NCBI RefSeq assembly: GCF_001969855.1
Contig: NZ_MRBL01000001.1
Span: 1 to 64,000 of the forward strand
Length of the DNA stretch: 64,000 nt
Origin: Bacillus haynesii
Lineage (GTDB): Bacteria > Bacillota > Bacilli > Bacillales > Bacillaceae
Reading direction: 5' to 3'
The notes below the pieces were generated by a model. It did not search any database. It was not told the origin of the DNA and saw only the letters and a list, made by a program, of their open reading frames with translations. This document shows positions 12,022-21,762 of the stretch, one piece after another (the stretch's first letter is position 1; each line of letters opens with the position of its first letter). A program made the translations under genes and the position numbers.

Positions 12022-13644
12022 TCATCTGACATTCTTAGCTGCAGACATTTTTTCAGCAATCGTTGTACGCAGTTCTTTTTTGCTGACTTTTCCTACGCCT
12101 GTCTGCGGGAATGCTTCAACCATTTCCACCCGGTCGGGTATTTTGTAGGCTGCAAGGCCTCTTTCTCTCAAAAACGATTGCAATTCAGGCTGAGCCGGTG
12201 CAGCGCCGCGAGGGATAATATATGCACACGTTCTTTCGCCGAGAAATTGATCCGGCATCGAGACAACCGCCGCATCGAGTACGGCCGGATGTGCGAGCAG
12301 GTGGTTTTCCACTTCTTCTGCAGCAACCTTCTCCCCGCCTCTGTTGATCTGGTCTTTAGCTCGTCCTTCAACAATCAAATAGCCTGATGAGTTGACTTTG
12401 ACCAAGTCTCCCGTACGGTAAAATCCGTCTTCAGTGAATGCTTTGGCATTATGCTCCTCAGCCTTATAGTAGCCGCGGATCGTATATGGACCTCTTGTCA
12501 GCAGCTCCCCGGTCTGTCCGGGTCCAAGTTCGCGTCCTTCTTCATCCAAAATTTTAATCTCGTCAAACGGAGACATCGGTCTGCCTTGGGTGTGAACGAT
12601 CGTGTCATCAGGATCATCAAGTCTGGTATAGTTGACCAGACCTTCTGCCATGCCGTAAACCTGCTGCAGTTTGCAGCCGAACACCGATGTGACGCGTCTG
12701 GCAGCTTCGGCACTGAATTTCGCTCCGCCGACTTGAATGACCTGGAGGCTTGACAAGTCGTCCCGGCGCGACGGAGCAGCGTCAAGCCAGATTAACGCAA
12801 GCGGCGGTACGAGTCCTGTGATCGTTACCCTCTCCTTATCGATCAAAGGGAAGGTTTCATCCGGGCTGCCTCCTGACGCAAGGACGACTCGGCCTCCCGC
12901 ATACAGCGTACCGAGGACTCCCGGCGAACTGAGCGGATAATTGTGAGCGATCGGGAGAGCAGCAAGATACACACTGTTGTGATCGAGCCTGCAAATCTCT
13001 GCGCTGACCCTCAAGCTGTATATATAATCATCATGTGTCCTCGGGATGAGTTTGGACAGACCTGTGCTTCCCCCTGACAACTGAAGAAAGGCGACATCTT
13101 CTGAATGGACGTTTTGCGGAGGTGCAGGCTGATCATAAAGGCCCGCCAGCGCTTCAAACTCCTCCGGTTCGCCGGCGACAATGACATGACGAAGCCCTCG
13201 CAGCTTTCCCTTTACCTGTCTCGCCAGCTTGCGGTAGTCAAACTTTGCGTGACGATCGGGAATAATGTAGGCAGCAGCTTCAGAAAACTCGCAAAAATAC
13301 GTGATCTCGCTATGCCGGTGCGATGGAAGCGCAAAGACAGGCAGAGCTCCGATCCGGAAGAGCGCAAAACAAACTTCAAAAAACTCGATGATATTCGGCA
13401 GCTGGACAACGACGCGATCATTTTTTTTGATCCCAAGCTTTAAAAGACCGCCAGCCAAAGAGTCAGCTCTCTTGTCTAATTCACGATAGCTTAAATGGGT
13501 ATCTCCGTATGTAAGGGCAATGTGGCTGCCGTATTTTTCAGCCCGTTCCCTCAGCATTCCTCCAAATGTTTCGCCTCGCCAGCATCCCTCCTTCCGATAT
13601 TTATCCGCAAACTCCTTTGGCCATGACGGGCATCCTTTCAGCAT
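12022..13644 (-). CDS. dhbE: 2,3-dihydroxybenzoate-AMP ligase DhbE
   Basis: Stand-alone adenylation enzyme of 540 residues that activates 2,3-dihydroxybenzoate with ATP and loads it on the DhbB carrier domain. The ATP-binding loop SGGSTGLSK is at residues 190-198, followed by YGMAEG and the hinge region [10 protein letters not shown]-terminal [10 protein letters not shown] holds the catalytic lysine typical of ANL enzymes. Ribosome binding site GGAGGG precedes ATG 13644. Length and sequence fit the B. subtilis protein (539 residues). Fourteen bases separate it from dhbC, and 25 from dhbB. Confidence 0.97.
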   Translation of the reverse strand: MLKGCPSWPKEFADKYRKEGCWRGETFGGMLRERAEKYGSHIALTYGDTHLSYRELDKRADSLAGGLLKLGIKKNDRVVVQLPNIIEFFEVCFALFRIGALPVFALPSHRHSEITYFCEFSEAAAYIIPDRHAKFDYRKLARQVKGKLRGLRHVIVAGEPEEFEALAGLYDQPAPPQNVHSEDVAFLQLSGGSTGLSKLIPRTHDDYIYSLRVSAEICRLDHNSVYLAALPIAHNYPLSSPGVLGTLYAGGRVVLASGGSPDETFPLIDKERVTITGLVPPLALIWLDAAPSRRDDLSSLQVIQVGGAKFSAEAARRVTSVFGCKLQQVYGMAEGLVNYTRLDDPDDTIVHTQGRPMSPFDEIKILDEEGRELGPGQTGELLTRGPYTIRGYYKAEEHNAKAFTEDGFYRTGDLVKVNSSGYLIVEGRAKDQINRGGEKVAAEEVENHLLAHPAVLDAAVVSMPDQFLGERTCAYIIPRGAAPAQPELQSFLRERGLAAYKIPDRVEMVEAFPQTGVGKVSKKELRTTIAEKMSAAKNVR

Positions 13645-13658
13645 CTTTTATCCCTCCG

Positions 13659-14852
13659 TTATTCACTGTTCATTCCCATTGCAAGAAGCATTGTCCGAAG
13701 CTTTGCAGACGTTTCGGCAAGTTCGTCTTCAGGCTTCGACCCGGCGACAATTCCGGCACCTGCGTACAGCCGCAGCGCGTGTTCCTCCGCCTCAGCACAG
13801 CGAATCGTTACGACCCATTCTCCGTCACCGTCCGCGTCGCACCAGCCGACCATACCTGTGAAAAACCCGCGGTCAAACGGCTCAATCTGTTTAATCGCTT
13901 CTTTCGCCGCATTCGTCGGCGTGCCGCAGACAGCGGGCGTCGGGTGAAGGGCAGCGGCGAGCTCCAATGATGATACAGAAAGGTCTGTAAGCTCTCCATT
14001 CAATTCCGTTGAAAGATGCCACATCGTCGGCGTGCTGATGAGAGACGGTTCCGGCACCTCCAGCTTTCGGCAAAACGGCCTGAGCGCGGAAACAACCGCT
14101 TCGACAACGACCGCATGTTCGTGACGGTCTTTAGGAGAAGCAAGCAGTTCAGCCGCCCGTCTTCGATCTTCTTCGGGATTATCGCTTCGAGGCCTTGAGC
14201 CTGCTAAAGGATTTGCCCTCACGCGGAACCCGGACCGCGATACAAGCAGCTCGGGACTTGCGCCTATCAAAGTGGTACGAGGCGCTTCAGATGTCTGCCC
14301 GGTTAAATCAACGGCAAAGTTGTATCCGCTTGTATTGCGGCGGGCGAGATTTCGCAGCAAATGACCGATATCGACTTTGATCGGCGAGGTCAGCTGCAAT
14401 GACCGGGAAAGGACGATCTTGCTATATTCTCCTGCTGCTATACCAGCCAATCCTTGTCTGACCCCGGTCATATACGCTTCCGGGCTTGGAATCTGCTCGA
14501 TATCATAAGGGTACAGGGCAGTTTCAGGCTCCTCTTTACCGTCTTCTTCACATGTCAGCGGCCCTGCATGCCACGCTTCGACCGGCACGGTTAAGTGCGC
14601 CGGCTTCGCATCGTCAAACGGCACTGCTCCGACCACAATCGGATTTTTCTGCCCGTTCTCCCTGGCTTTTTTCAGAACTTCCGCAGCCCGCTGAGCAAGG
14701 CTTTGCTCTTCCGTTTGAGAAACAGAAGCAAAAACACCTTCCGCCAGAATGGTCCGCTCAGGGGAAGAAAAAAAGAATGAAGCACCGGCCTGATATTCCT
14801 TTAACAGCTGATCTGCAAGCGCTTCTGACACGACATGACGTTCTAACATCAT
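13659..14852 (-). CDS. dhbC: Isochorismate synthase DhbC
   Basis: Chorismate-utilising enzyme of 397 residues that isomerises chorismate to isochorismate, the branch point into 2,3-dihydroxybenzoate. The C-terminal two thirds carry the family features, including [16 protein letters not shown], the conserved [10 protein letters not shown] region, [10 protein letters not shown] and [12 protein letters not shown]. Ribosome binding site AAAGGAGG precedes ATG 14852. Second gene of the dhb operon, as in B. subtilis (398 residues). Confidence 0.97.
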   Translation of the reverse strand: MMLERHVVSEALADQLLKEYQAGASFFFSSPERTILAEGVFASVSQTEEQSLAQRAAEVLKKARENGQKNPIVVGAVPFDDAKPAHLTVPVEAWHAGPLTCEEDGKEEPETALYPYDIEQIPSPEAYMTGVRQGLAGIAAGEYSKIVLSRSLQLTSPIKVDIGHLLRNLARRNTSGYNFAVDLTGQTSEAPRTTLIGASPELLVSRSGFRVRANPLAGSRPRSDNPEEDRRRAAELLASPKDRHEHAVVVEAVVSALRPFCRKLEVPEPSLISTPTMWHLSTELNGELTDLSVSSLELAAALHPTPAVCGTPTNAAKEAIKQIEPFDRGFFTGMVGWCDADGDGEWVVTIRCAEAEEHALRLYAGAGIVAGSKPEDELAETSAKLRTMLLAMGMNSE

Positions 14853-14873
14853 TAAAACCTCCTTTAGATTGAA

Positions 14874-15653
14874 TCAGGCTCCAAGCGTTGCTCCGCCATC
14901 GACGCGCAAATCGTGCATCGTAATATGACGAGCCCCGTCAGACAGCAAAAATATTACAGCATCTGCAATATCAGCCGGCGAAGCCAATTTTCCGAGCGGG
15001 ATTCCCGTTTTGAATGTTTCGAGTGACCCTTCAATTACACCTTGCGCAGCTTCCTCACCCTGCCACAGCGACCGCTGCATCGGCGTATCCGTTGATCCGG
15101 GCGATACGATATTGCAGCGGATGTTGTACTCGGCAACTTCAAGGCCGAGGCATTTCGTAAACATTAAAGCGGCCGCTTTGGAGGCCGCGTAGGCGGCCAT
15201 CTGCATCCGCGGCACAGCGGCCGCATTTGATCCGACAGTCACGATCGCTCCAGTCCTGCGCGGAACCATCCGGCGGGCGACGGCACGCGATACGTTAAAA
15301 ACCCCGGTGGAGTTGACGCTGAACGTCTTCTCCCAATCTTCATCACTCAACGAATGGATCAGACCCGTTCTGAGCACGCCGGCTACATTGACAAGCATGT
15401 CTATCGGACCGATATCGCGTTCAACATCGGCGATAAGCTGGTCAACTGCGGCACTATCACCCACATCCGCGGCAAAACCGGAACCCTGCAGATCTTTTTG
15501 TTCAAGTTCGGCTTCAAGTTCAAGTAGCCCTTTTTGATTTTGATCAGCTGCTGCAACAAACACCCCGCGTTCAGCAAGCGACAGGGCCACTTCTTTGCCG
15601 ATTCCTTGTGAAGCCCCAGTCACCAAAGCAACCTTGCCTTTCACTTTTATCAT
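14874..15653 (-). CDS. dhbA: 2,3-dihydro-2,3-dihydroxybenzoate dehydrogenase DhbA
   Basis: Short-chain dehydrogenase of 259 residues that oxidises 2,3-dihydro-2,3-dihydroxybenzoate with NAD+ to 2,3-dihydroxybenzoate. TGASQGIG (residues 12-19) is the nucleotide-binding loop, NVAG the structural motif and YAASK the catalytic Tyr/Lys pair. First gene of the dhb operon, immediately behind a Fur-controlled promoter. The ATG at 15653 touches its purine-rich site AAAGGAA, while GTG at 15644 would have better spacing; homology to the slightly longer B. subtilis N-terminus favours the ATG, but the point is open. Confidence 0.95.
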   Translation of the reverse strand: MIKVKGKVALVTGASQGIGKEVALSLAERGVFVAAADQNQKGLLELEAELEQKDLQGSGFAADVGDSAAVDQLIADVERDIGPIDMLVNVAGVLRTGLIHSLSDEDWEKTFSVNSTGVFNVSRAVARRMVPRRTGAIVTVGSNAAAVPRMQMAAYAASKAAALMFTKCLGLEVAEYNIRCNIVSPGSTDTPMQRSLWQGEEAAQGVIEGSLETFKTGIPLGKLASPADIADAVIFLLSDGARHITMHDLRVDGGATLGA

Positions 15654-15713
15654 TTCCTTTCTTAAAGCCGGCAGCGCCCGAGTCTCAAAAAGTCTGCCGG
15701 CTAAACACTAATT

Positions 15714-15732
15714 GATAATGATAATCATTATC
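15714..15732 (-). promoter_or_regulatory. Fur box of the dhb operon
   Basis: GATAATGATAATCATTATC is an exact 19-bp match to the classical Fur consensus. It can also be read as two overlapping 7-1-7 Bacillus Fur sites (15713-15727 and 15719-15733), each with one mismatch. It sits just downstream of the -10 element of the dhbA promoter, where a bound repressor would block transcription when iron is sufficient. Confidence 0.95.
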
Positions 15733-15742
15733 GTTTAAAAAT

Positions 15743-15771
15743 ATAATATACCAATAAATGCAAACGGTCAA
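15743..15771 (-). promoter_or_regulatory. Sigma-A promoter of the dhb operon
   Basis: On the minus strand TTGACC (15766-15771), a 17-base spacer and TATTAT (15743-15748), near-consensus for sigma-A. The Fur box starts about ten bases downstream. This is the only clear promoter ahead of the seven-gene operon running to 2231. Confidence 0.8.
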
Positions 15772-15847
15772 TCGTTTTCGATTGTTTATCCGTATCAATG
15801 CTCATGGTATATTATCTGTTATCCATTCTTATCTTTTCTCAAAGCTC

Positions 15848-15866
15848 GGGGCGCCGGAAGCGCCCC
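15848..15866 (-). terminator. Hairpin after besA
   Basis: Inverted repeat GGGGCGC / GCGCCCC with a five-base loop just past the besA stop. The following minus-strand sequence has only a weak T run, so termination may be partial. Confidence 0.5.
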
Positions 15867-15870
15867 GCTG

Positions 15871-16719
15871 TCAATCAGGCTTGAAGGCAAACCGCAGCGC
15901 TCTGCTGATTAACACAGGCAGAACCGATATATGACCTTCCCCTTTAAATTCATGGTACTCCGCGCGAACACCCTGGTTTTCCAAGGCGGCCAAGCGGTCG
16001 GCCAGCCTTTTTGCATTGTCGTTCATTCCGCTTTTATGCGTCTTTTCGAGCTCTCCGGCCCCAAGCAATACCTTTACATCGCCATCAGCTTCCTGCAATT
16101 TCGATGTAAAGTCATGCTCTTCATCAAAAAATGACGGATGCCAATGGATGGACGGACTGCCGGCGATATAGGTCTGAAACAGGTCCGGTTTTGTAAACAG
16201 GGTCTGCAGGACAAAAAGTCCACCAAGGGAATGACCGAAAATCGCCTGCCTTTTCACATCAATCGTGAATTCCTGTTCGATCTCCGGCTTTAATTGCTGT
16301 TCGATAAAGGACAGAAAAGCTTTCGCCCCTCCCGGCTCCGGCCAGTCCGCTCCATTGGGCCTCCTGGGCAGCTCAGCGCCCGAATCCGGCAGAGTAAAAT
16401 CGTAATACCGCCCCCGGTCAAAGGGAGCTTCGGTCTCATAACCGATGCCGACGATAACGGCCGGCACGACGCCGGTTTTATCGGGACGGCGCGACTGCAT
16501 CCGCAATGCCTCCACCATCGTTCCAAACACGGAATTGGCATCAAGCAGATAAATCACGGGATATCCTGCGGGCGGCTGTTTCCCAAATGGTTTCGCAATA
16601 AAAATCCGGTATGTGCGGCTCCCATTCAGTGAACGCATGCACCGCTGTTCTGTCCCCGGTATCGCAACCGGGATACATTCAGCAGCATTGACAGACTGCT
16701 GAAGTTTTTCTTGAGCCAT
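15871..16719 (-). CDS. besA: Ferri-bacillibactin trilactone esterase BesA
   Basis: Alpha/beta hydrolase of 282 residues of the Fes/IroE type. The nucleophile elbow GHSLGG is clear, and a catalytic His lies near the C-terminus in GEGHISV. The enzyme hydrolyses the trilactone ring of ferri-bacillibactin in the cytoplasm so that iron can be released. It is the last gene of the feuABC-besA operon, the same order as in B. subtilis (feuABC-ybbA). The ATG at 16719 follows AAGGGAG; the frame continues to 16875 but the added residues overlap feuC and do not look like this family. Confidence 0.92.
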   Translation of the reverse strand: MAQEKLQQSVNAAECIPVAIPGTEQRCMRSLNGSRTYRIFIAKPFGKQPPAGYPVIYLLDANSVFGTMVEALRMQSRRPDKTGVVPAVIVGIGYETEAPFDRGRYYDFTLPDSGAELPRRPNGADWPEPGGAKAFLSFIEQQLKPEIEQEFTIDVKRQAIFGHSLGGLFVLQTLFTKPDLFQTYIAGSPSIHWHPSFFDEEHDFTSKLQEADGDVKVLLGAGELEKTHKSGMNDNAKRLADRLAALENQGVRAEYHEFKGEGHISVLPVLISRALRFAFKPD

Positions 16720-16759
16720 GTCATTCTCCCTTCCCCTCTTTGATGAGTTAAAAAACAGG

Positions 16760-17779
16760 CTAATGAACCGTCTTTTTTTGTTTAAAAAGTAAAAATAAGA
16801 AGTACGGCACACCGAAAATGGCGAGAATGATACCCGCCGGCACCTCGGACGGCTGGAACAGCAGCTTTCCTGCAAAATCGGCGCACAATACGAGAAACAT
16901 CCCGATCAAACCGCTTAACAGCAATGAGTGGCGGTGCAGGACGCCGGCGAGCCTCCGCGAAATGTGCGGAGCAATCAGGCCGACAAATGCCATGCTCCCC
17001 GAGATAGCCACACAGGCGCTGATGATGCCGACACAAGCCGTAAGCAGCACTACCTTTTCAACATTCGCGGATACGCCGAGACTTTTCACCGTATCTTCAT
17101 GAAAGCGAATGGTATCGAGCAGGCCGGACTTTGTCAGCAGAAATGGAATGAGAAGCAGCAGCCACGGCAGTGCCGCTTGAATATACGTCCAATTCGCCGA
17201 CCAAATGCTTCCGTTTTTCCAAACCATGGCCATTTCGTGGTCATTCGGATTCATCTTCAATGACAGGTACAGCGAAACAGCGCTGAAACCCGAATTAATC
17301 GCGATTCCAACGAGAATAATCCTTCCCGAATCCAAGTTACCGCCGTGCCAGGCAAAGATAAAAATGAATATGGCCGCCAAAATGCCCCCGATCAAGCCGA
17401 AGAATGGCATCCCCATTGCAGCGAGCAGGCTTGTCGTTTCGGTCTGGCCTTGAAAGATCAGCATGTAGCCGACGATCGCCGCCCCCGCACCTGCATTAAT
17501 CCCCAGGATTCCCGGGTCAGCCAGTCCGTTCCTTGTCATCGCCTGGATGACGGTACCGGCAATGCCGAGCCCAAGACCCACGAGTGCTGCCGTCACAATC
17601 CTTGGAAGGCGCAGCTCAAACAGGAGAATGGCGTATTGCTCATTCGGGTTGATGTGAAGCAATGTTGATAACAGCTCAGCCGGATGTACGGCAAACGATC
17701 CTACTGTTATGCTGAGATAACAGATTGCAAGAATCAGCACAATAAAAACAGCATAGATGATTGCAACCTTTTTAGGCAC
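16760..17779 (-). CDS. feuC: Ferri-bacillibactin ABC permease FeuC
   Basis: FecCD/BtuC-type membrane permease, 339 residues with about nine to ten hydrophobic segments. It keeps the family sequence GLGLGIAGTVIQAMTRNGLADPGILGINAGA near residue 70 and the cytoplasmic loop MAFVGLIAPHISRRL that contacts the ATPase. It pairs with FeuB to form the channel. The GTG start at 17779 lies inside the last codons of feuB (8-base overlap) and has the strong site AAGGAGGGG. No ATPase gene is present nearby. Confidence 0.94.
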   Translation of the reverse strand: MPKKVAIIYAVFIVLILAICYLSITVGSFAVHPAELLSTLLHINPNEQYAILLFELRLPRIVTAALVGLGLGIAGTVIQAMTRNGLADPGILGINAGAGAAIVGYMLIFQGQTETTSLLAAMGMPFFGLIGGILAAIFIFIFAWHGGNLDSGRIILVGIAINSGFSAVSLYLSLKMNPNDHEMAMVWKNGSIWSANWTYIQAALPWLLLLIPFLLTKSGLLDTIRFHEDTVKSLGVSANVEKVVLLTACVGIISACVAISGSMAFVGLIAPHISRRLAGVLHRHSLLLSGLIGMFLVLCADFAGKLLFQPSEVPAGIILAIFGVPYFLFLLFKQKKTVH

Positions 17780-18776
17780 GCTGCTCCCCTCCTTTTCTCT
17801 TGATCAAATAAAGGAAGAAAGGAACGCCGATCACCGAAGTAACGACTTCAATCGGTGTCTCAAACGGATAGTTGATCAGCCGGCTGAGAAGATCGGCCAG
17901 CGTCAAAAAAACGCCGCCGAGAACGCAGGAGCACGGGATCAGCCGGCTGTAATCCGATCCGACGAGAAAACGCGTAATGTGCGGAACGACCAGTCCGACA
18001 AAAGCAATTTTTCCCGCCATGGCGACGGAGCAGCCTGTCAGAACGACGACCGCTGCCATCGCTGTCCATTTGACGGCCTGCTTTTTCTGGCCGAGGCTTT
18101 CGGAAATGTCATCCCCCAATGATAAAGCTGTCACTTTTTTGCTGAGAGAGAGCGCCAGAACGATGCCGATCACAAAAAACGGCACGGCATACTTCAGCAG
18201 CTCGGGATTCAATTGATGCAGCCTCGCGCTGTACCAGAAGCTGACATCCTGGGAAATTTGAAAGTAAATCGATATCGCCGCCGACAGACTGCTGAGCAGC
18301 ATGCTTGTTACCGTCCCGATTATGGCAAGCTGAACCGGCATAAAACCGTTTGGAATCACCGAGGCGAGGCCGAAGACAAGGCCGGCGCCGACGGCTGATC
18401 CGATAAACGAATAGCCCATCATCTCCAGTGAGGATGAACCCGGAATCACCACCATCAGCAGCGTGATCACAAATGCCGATCCGTCGGAAACGCCCATAAT
18501 CGACGGGGAAGCCAAATAATTTCGGGTGACACCCTGCATAAGCGCACCGGACACCGCCAGCGCCGCTCCGATTAAAAGAGCGCCGGCAGCGCGCGGAAGG
18601 CGGGAATGCCAAATGATTTGATGATCTGTGTTGCCCGGATCAAAATGCAGCAGCGCCGAAAAAATCACCTCAGGCTCAAGCTGTTTTGCACCGTAACATA
18701 CCGACAGAAAAACAGACAGCAGTATGGCAAACGGAGCGGCGATCATAATAATGCGGGTCATTTGCTTTGAATGCAT
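17772..18776 (-). CDS. feuB: Ferri-bacillibactin ABC permease FeuB
   Basis: FecCD-type permease of 334 residues, partner of FeuC. The family signature is present in GALMQGVTRNYLASPSIMGVSDG, and IAFVGLVVPHITRFL near the C-terminus is the ATPase-coupling loop. The protein ends in a basic tail (KRKGGEQRA). It lies 17 bases behind feuA and overlaps feuC, so the three are one operon. In B. subtilis the unlinked ATPase YusV energises this transporter, and the same is likely here. Confidence 0.94.
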   Translation of the reverse strand: MHSKQMTRIIMIAAPFAILLSVFLSVCYGAKQLEPEVIFSALLHFDPGNTDHQIIWHSRLPRAAGALLIGAALAVSGALMQGVTRNYLASPSIMGVSDGSAFVITLLMVVIPGSSSLEMMGYSFIGSAVGAGLVFGLASVIPNGFMPVQLAIIGTVTSMLLSSLSAAISIYFQISQDVSFWYSARLHQLNPELLKYAVPFFVIGIVLALSLSKKVTALSLGDDISESLGQKKQAVKWTAMAAVVVLTGCSVAMAGKIAFVGLVVPHITRFLVGSDYSRLIPCSCVLGGVFLTLADLLSRLINYPFETPIEVVTSVIGVPFFLYLIKRKGGEQRA

Positions 18777-18793
18777 AGCTCAAGGAACCTTTT

Positions 18794-19750
18794 CTATTTG
18801 TTCTGCGCCAATTTCTCAGCTGCAGCCTTTAAAAATTCAACCTTGCTCCATGCCGTGCCGCCCTGCGCAAGCGGGTCTACAGCATTGACAAATACACGGT
18901 CATTTTTCACTGCAGAAATGCTTTTCCAAATTGGATTTTTCTCTAGATCTTTCAGCGCATTCGGATTGTCGGCATTCTCATCGTCTGAGAATTGGACAAA
19001 CATATAGTCCGGATTCATTTCGCTCAATTTTTCTAAAGAAACTAACTCCTGGGCTTTTGCCGCCTTGACTTCTTTTGGAGCTGTGAAGCCAAGCTCACCG
19101 TATAATGTGGAATTGAAGAATACGTCTTCCGGATAGATAAAGACATTGCCTTTTCTGATTCTGACAACGAGCGCTTTTGTATCTTTTGCCGTTTTCTCAA
19201 GCTTTGTTTTAGCTTCCTTAAGGTCGGCTTCATAATCCGAAATAATCTGCTTCGCTTTATCTTCTTTGCCTGTCAGTTCAGCCAGCAGATTTAAATTGTC
19301 TTTCCAGTTTGAAGAAACGTGGGAAACCGGAATCGTCGTCGCGATGTTATCCAGTTTTTTCACCACTTTATCGGGAAATTTCGTTGAAGCCAGGATGACA
19401 TCCGGTTTCAGCTCAAGGATTTTCTCCAGGTTCGGCTCCATTTTTTCGCCGACAGCGGCTGCTTTGTCAGTAATGCTCTTAAACAGGTCCGGGAACTTTC
19501 CGGAGAAGGAAATGGCGCCGGCCGGGTGAACATCCAGAAGCTTGGCATCTTCCATCGATTCCACGCTTCCCGTAATGACGATTTGTTCGGCCGGGATCTT
19601 CACCTTGTATGTATGATCGAGGTACTCGATGCTCTTCTCAGCTGACGCTGTGCTCTTGTCATCGCCGCTCGCCTTTTCTTTGCTGTTCCCGCATCCCGCT
19701 GCGCTAAACGCGAGAAGGAGAATAAATAATAAGATTGATAGTTTTCTCAT
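18794..19750 (-). CDS. feuA: Bacillibactin-binding lipoprotein FeuA
   Basis: Solute-binding lipoprotein of 318 residues. It has a signal peptide with lipobox AAGC (Cys20), a Ser/Lys/Asp-rich linker and a periplasmic-binding-protein fold of the iron-siderophore class; LELKPDVILAS and LSEMNPDYMFVQ are typical of the two lobes. It captures ferri-bacillibactin outside the membrane and hands it to FeuBC. First gene of feuABC-besA, directly behind a Fur box. The ATG is followed by the basic stretch MRKLS, as expected for a signal peptide. Confidence 0.95.
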   Translation of the reverse strand: MRKLSILLFILLLAFSAAGCGNSKEKASGDDKSTASAEKSIEYLDHTYKVKIPAEQIVITGSVESMEDAKLLDVHPAGAISFSGKFPDLFKSITDKAAAVGEKMEPNLEKILELKPDVILASTKFPDKVVKKLDNIATTIPVSHVSSNWKDNLNLLAELTGKEDKAKQIISDYEADLKEAKTKLEKTAKDTKALVVRIRKGNVFIYPEDVFFNSTLYGELGFTAPKEVKAAKAQELVSLEKLSEMNPDYMFVQFSDDENADNPNALKDLEKNPIWKSISAVKNDRVFVNAVDPLAQGGTAWSKVEFLKAAAEKLAQNK

Positions 19751-19774
19751 CTGACTGAGACCCCCTGATTTAAT

Positions 19775-19789
19775 TGATAACTATTATCA
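19775..19789 (-). promoter_or_regulatory. Fur box of the feuABC-besA operon
   Basis: TGATAACTATTATCA matches the 7-1-7 Bacillus Fur site TGATAATNATTATCA with one mismatch. It lies between the feuA start and a TATAAT -10-like sequence on the minus strand. No good -35 element is visible, in keeping with activation by Btr from upstream as known in B. subtilis. Confidence 0.88.
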
Positions 19790-19841
19790 ATTAAAATTAT
19801 AGGGTTGCCTCTTCGATAACACCATGGATAATATCCGGCAA

Positions 19842-21437
19842 TTAAAATGGATTTTTTCCGGACAGCAGCCGAACCGCCTGGCGGATGATTCGTTCCTGGC
19901 TGCATGCGGAATATTCCCGCCAAGGATCTGAATTCACCTGATACACCTGGTGATGCCGTACCGCTTTCAAATCCTGCCATGCAGCCGACTGCTGAAGCTC
20001 CCTGTAGAATGCCAGCGTCTCCGGCTCTTTAAAGATGAAAATCATAATGATATCCGGCTGATATGCCGCGATCGTTTCGATCGACACGGCCCGGTCAGTC
20101 GGTTCTTCCAGCGATACAGCCGATTCAAAGCCAAGGTCGCCGAAAAATACATCTTGAACAGAGCGGTTATGCGCCAGATAAATCTCGTGTTTATGCAGGC
20201 GCAAAAACAAAAAGCTTCTGCGTCCGCAGATCGGATAAAGCGTCTCTTTCGCGGTCTCGGTGAGACGCTGGTAAGACAGCATCCATTTGTGAGCCTCCGC
20301 TTCTTCGTCTAAATGGGATGCGGTCAGCATAAAATGCCTCCTCCATTGTTCCTGTGAAGGCAAAAAGAAGACATCTGCGATCGACTGGAGTTGTTCCCGT
20401 TCCTCAGCAGACACGCTGTCCATGCTGATTATGAGCTCCGGTTCAGCCGATGACAATGTCCGCAGGTTTTCTTCCCACGGCTCGTGAAAGCGGTATGCGC
20501 TCAGATGGATCGGAATATCTGCCGCGTAATGCTTATAGTAATACGATGTCCATTTCGGATGCAGGGAAGCAGCGTAAGGAATGAGGTGAAGCGGTATAAG
20601 CTGTCCGATCGTATTCTGGCCGTAGGCAGCCAGCTTCCTGCGCCTTTTTTTCATATAAACGGTTGGGGATAAGCCTGTATGCTTCTTAAATGTCCTGCTG
20701 AAATAAAATTCATCCTGATACCCGATTTGGCTTGAGATTTCCCTCAGCTTGTAGCTTGCTTTTGCCATCAGCTGCTTCGCTTTCGTCATCCGCGTTTCAG
20801 TGATAAACTCTGTCACACTTTGACCGTACAGCTTTTTGAACGTTTCACTGTAGTGCTTCGCGCTGATTCCGGCCATTTGCGCGAGTTGATCAAGCGTCAG
20901 TTGTGCATCTGAATGCTCTTCAATATACTCCTTTGTTTTTCCTATGGCTGATGCGGTGTTTTCGGGATGAGTCAGTTTGGCCGAATAGATATCGTACAGA
21001 AGCTGCTGCAGGTCTGCTTGGCATTTCAGCTCCTGGAGCGCTGAAGAAGCCGGCCATAAGGCGGAAAGTTCCTGAAGACGGGAGGCCAGATTTCCGACAG
21101 GATGGACATTCATCATCTGCAGGTCGGAAAAAGCGTCAGGGTCGGTGTCCGCTTCAAGCGTCAGGCGGCGGTCATCATAGCAGTAGGGCTGAAGCCTGAT
21201 GAGATACCCGCTGATTTCAGCTGACGAAGCTGTGATTCCGAATGTTTCATAAGGCGGAACGATATACAGCGTTTCTTTTAGGAGCGGCCTGCCTGATGCC
21301 TGTATATCGATTCTCCCTTCACCCTTCAAATGAAAGATTAAAACGAAAGAGTCTGCCAGCTGCTGTTCATCCGGAAGATCGCCGGGCTTTCTTATATGAT
21401 CAATTTGCAAGAGACGATAGAAATAAGAAGATTTCAT
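19842..21437 (-). CDS. btr: AraC-type activator of bacillibactin uptake, Btr
   Basis: Transcription factor of 531 residues. An N-terminal sensing region is followed by two AraC helix-turn-helix units (about 150-250: LTLDQLAQMAGISAKHY, then LREISSQIGYQDEFYF and the signature TGLSPTVYM). The C-terminal half resembles a siderophore-binding protein (LSSAEPELIISMDS, IAAYQPDIIMIF). This fusion is characteristic of B. subtilis Btr (529 residues), which binds bacillibactin and activates feuABC-ybbA. It lies directly upstream in the same direction. ATG 21437 follows AGGCGG; the frame to 21554 is less likely coding. Confidence 0.93.
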   Translation of the reverse strand: MKSSYFYRLLQIDHIRKPGDLPDEQQLADSFVLIFHLKGEGRIDIQASGRPLLKETLYIVPPYETFGITASSAEISGYLIRLQPYCYDDRRLTLEADTDPDAFSDLQMMNVHPVGNLASRLQELSALWPASSALQELKCQADLQQLLYDIYSAKLTHPENTASAIGKTKEYIEEHSDAQLTLDQLAQMAGISAKHYSETFKKLYGQSVTEFITETRMTKAKQLMAKASYKLREISSQIGYQDEFYFSRTFKKHTGLSPTVYMKKRRRKLAAYGQNTIGQLIPLHLIPYAASLHPKWTSYYYKHYAADIPIHLSAYRFHEPWEENLRTLSSAEPELIISMDSVSAEEREQLQSIADVFFLPSQEQWRRHFMLTASHLDEEAEAHKWMLSYQRLTETAKETLYPICGRRSFLFLRLHKHEIYLAHNRSVQDVFFGDLGFESAVSLEEPTDRAVSIETIAAYQPDIIMIFIFKEPETLAFYRELQQSAAWQDLKAVRHHQVYQVNSDPWREYSACSQERIIRQAVRLLSGKNPF

Positions 21438-21762
21438 AGAAAAACCGCCTTTCTTAACACCAGTAATATCACAAAATAAAAATGCCCCTGAACAATATGG
21501 TAAATTGGTTGCGGGGTTCTGGTCCGGCACAAAATACCAGTTTGCAAGGTGCATTTCACATCACTTATAGCTGATATGCTTCTTACGATTTACTATAACA
21601 CAGTCGCTTTTATTGTGGAATCATGTAGCCAGAGCGGCCATCTGCCCAATGTGCACTTTAAAATATAATAAAAAATCAATACTTATCATTTCAATATCTT
21701 TTTGCCTAGTGTATAACTATAGAGAAATTACTATATTTACAGGGAAGGCGTGACTTCTTATT
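21438..21762. other. Intergenic region between btr and 21763, no gene seen
   Basis: AT-rich stretch separating divergent genes. A weak promoter-like pair for btr (TTGTTC and TGATAT, 18-base gap, minus strand near 21464-21493) is visible. I see no Fur box here, unlike the two neighbouring siderophore operons, and no credible open reading frame. Confidence 0.4.

Noticed and set aside
11900-12387. Plus-strand frames inside dhbB/dhbE and many similar long frames opposite dhbF, murAA and the atp genes
   Set aside because: They mirror the codon bias of real genes on the other strand and show no domain or start signal.
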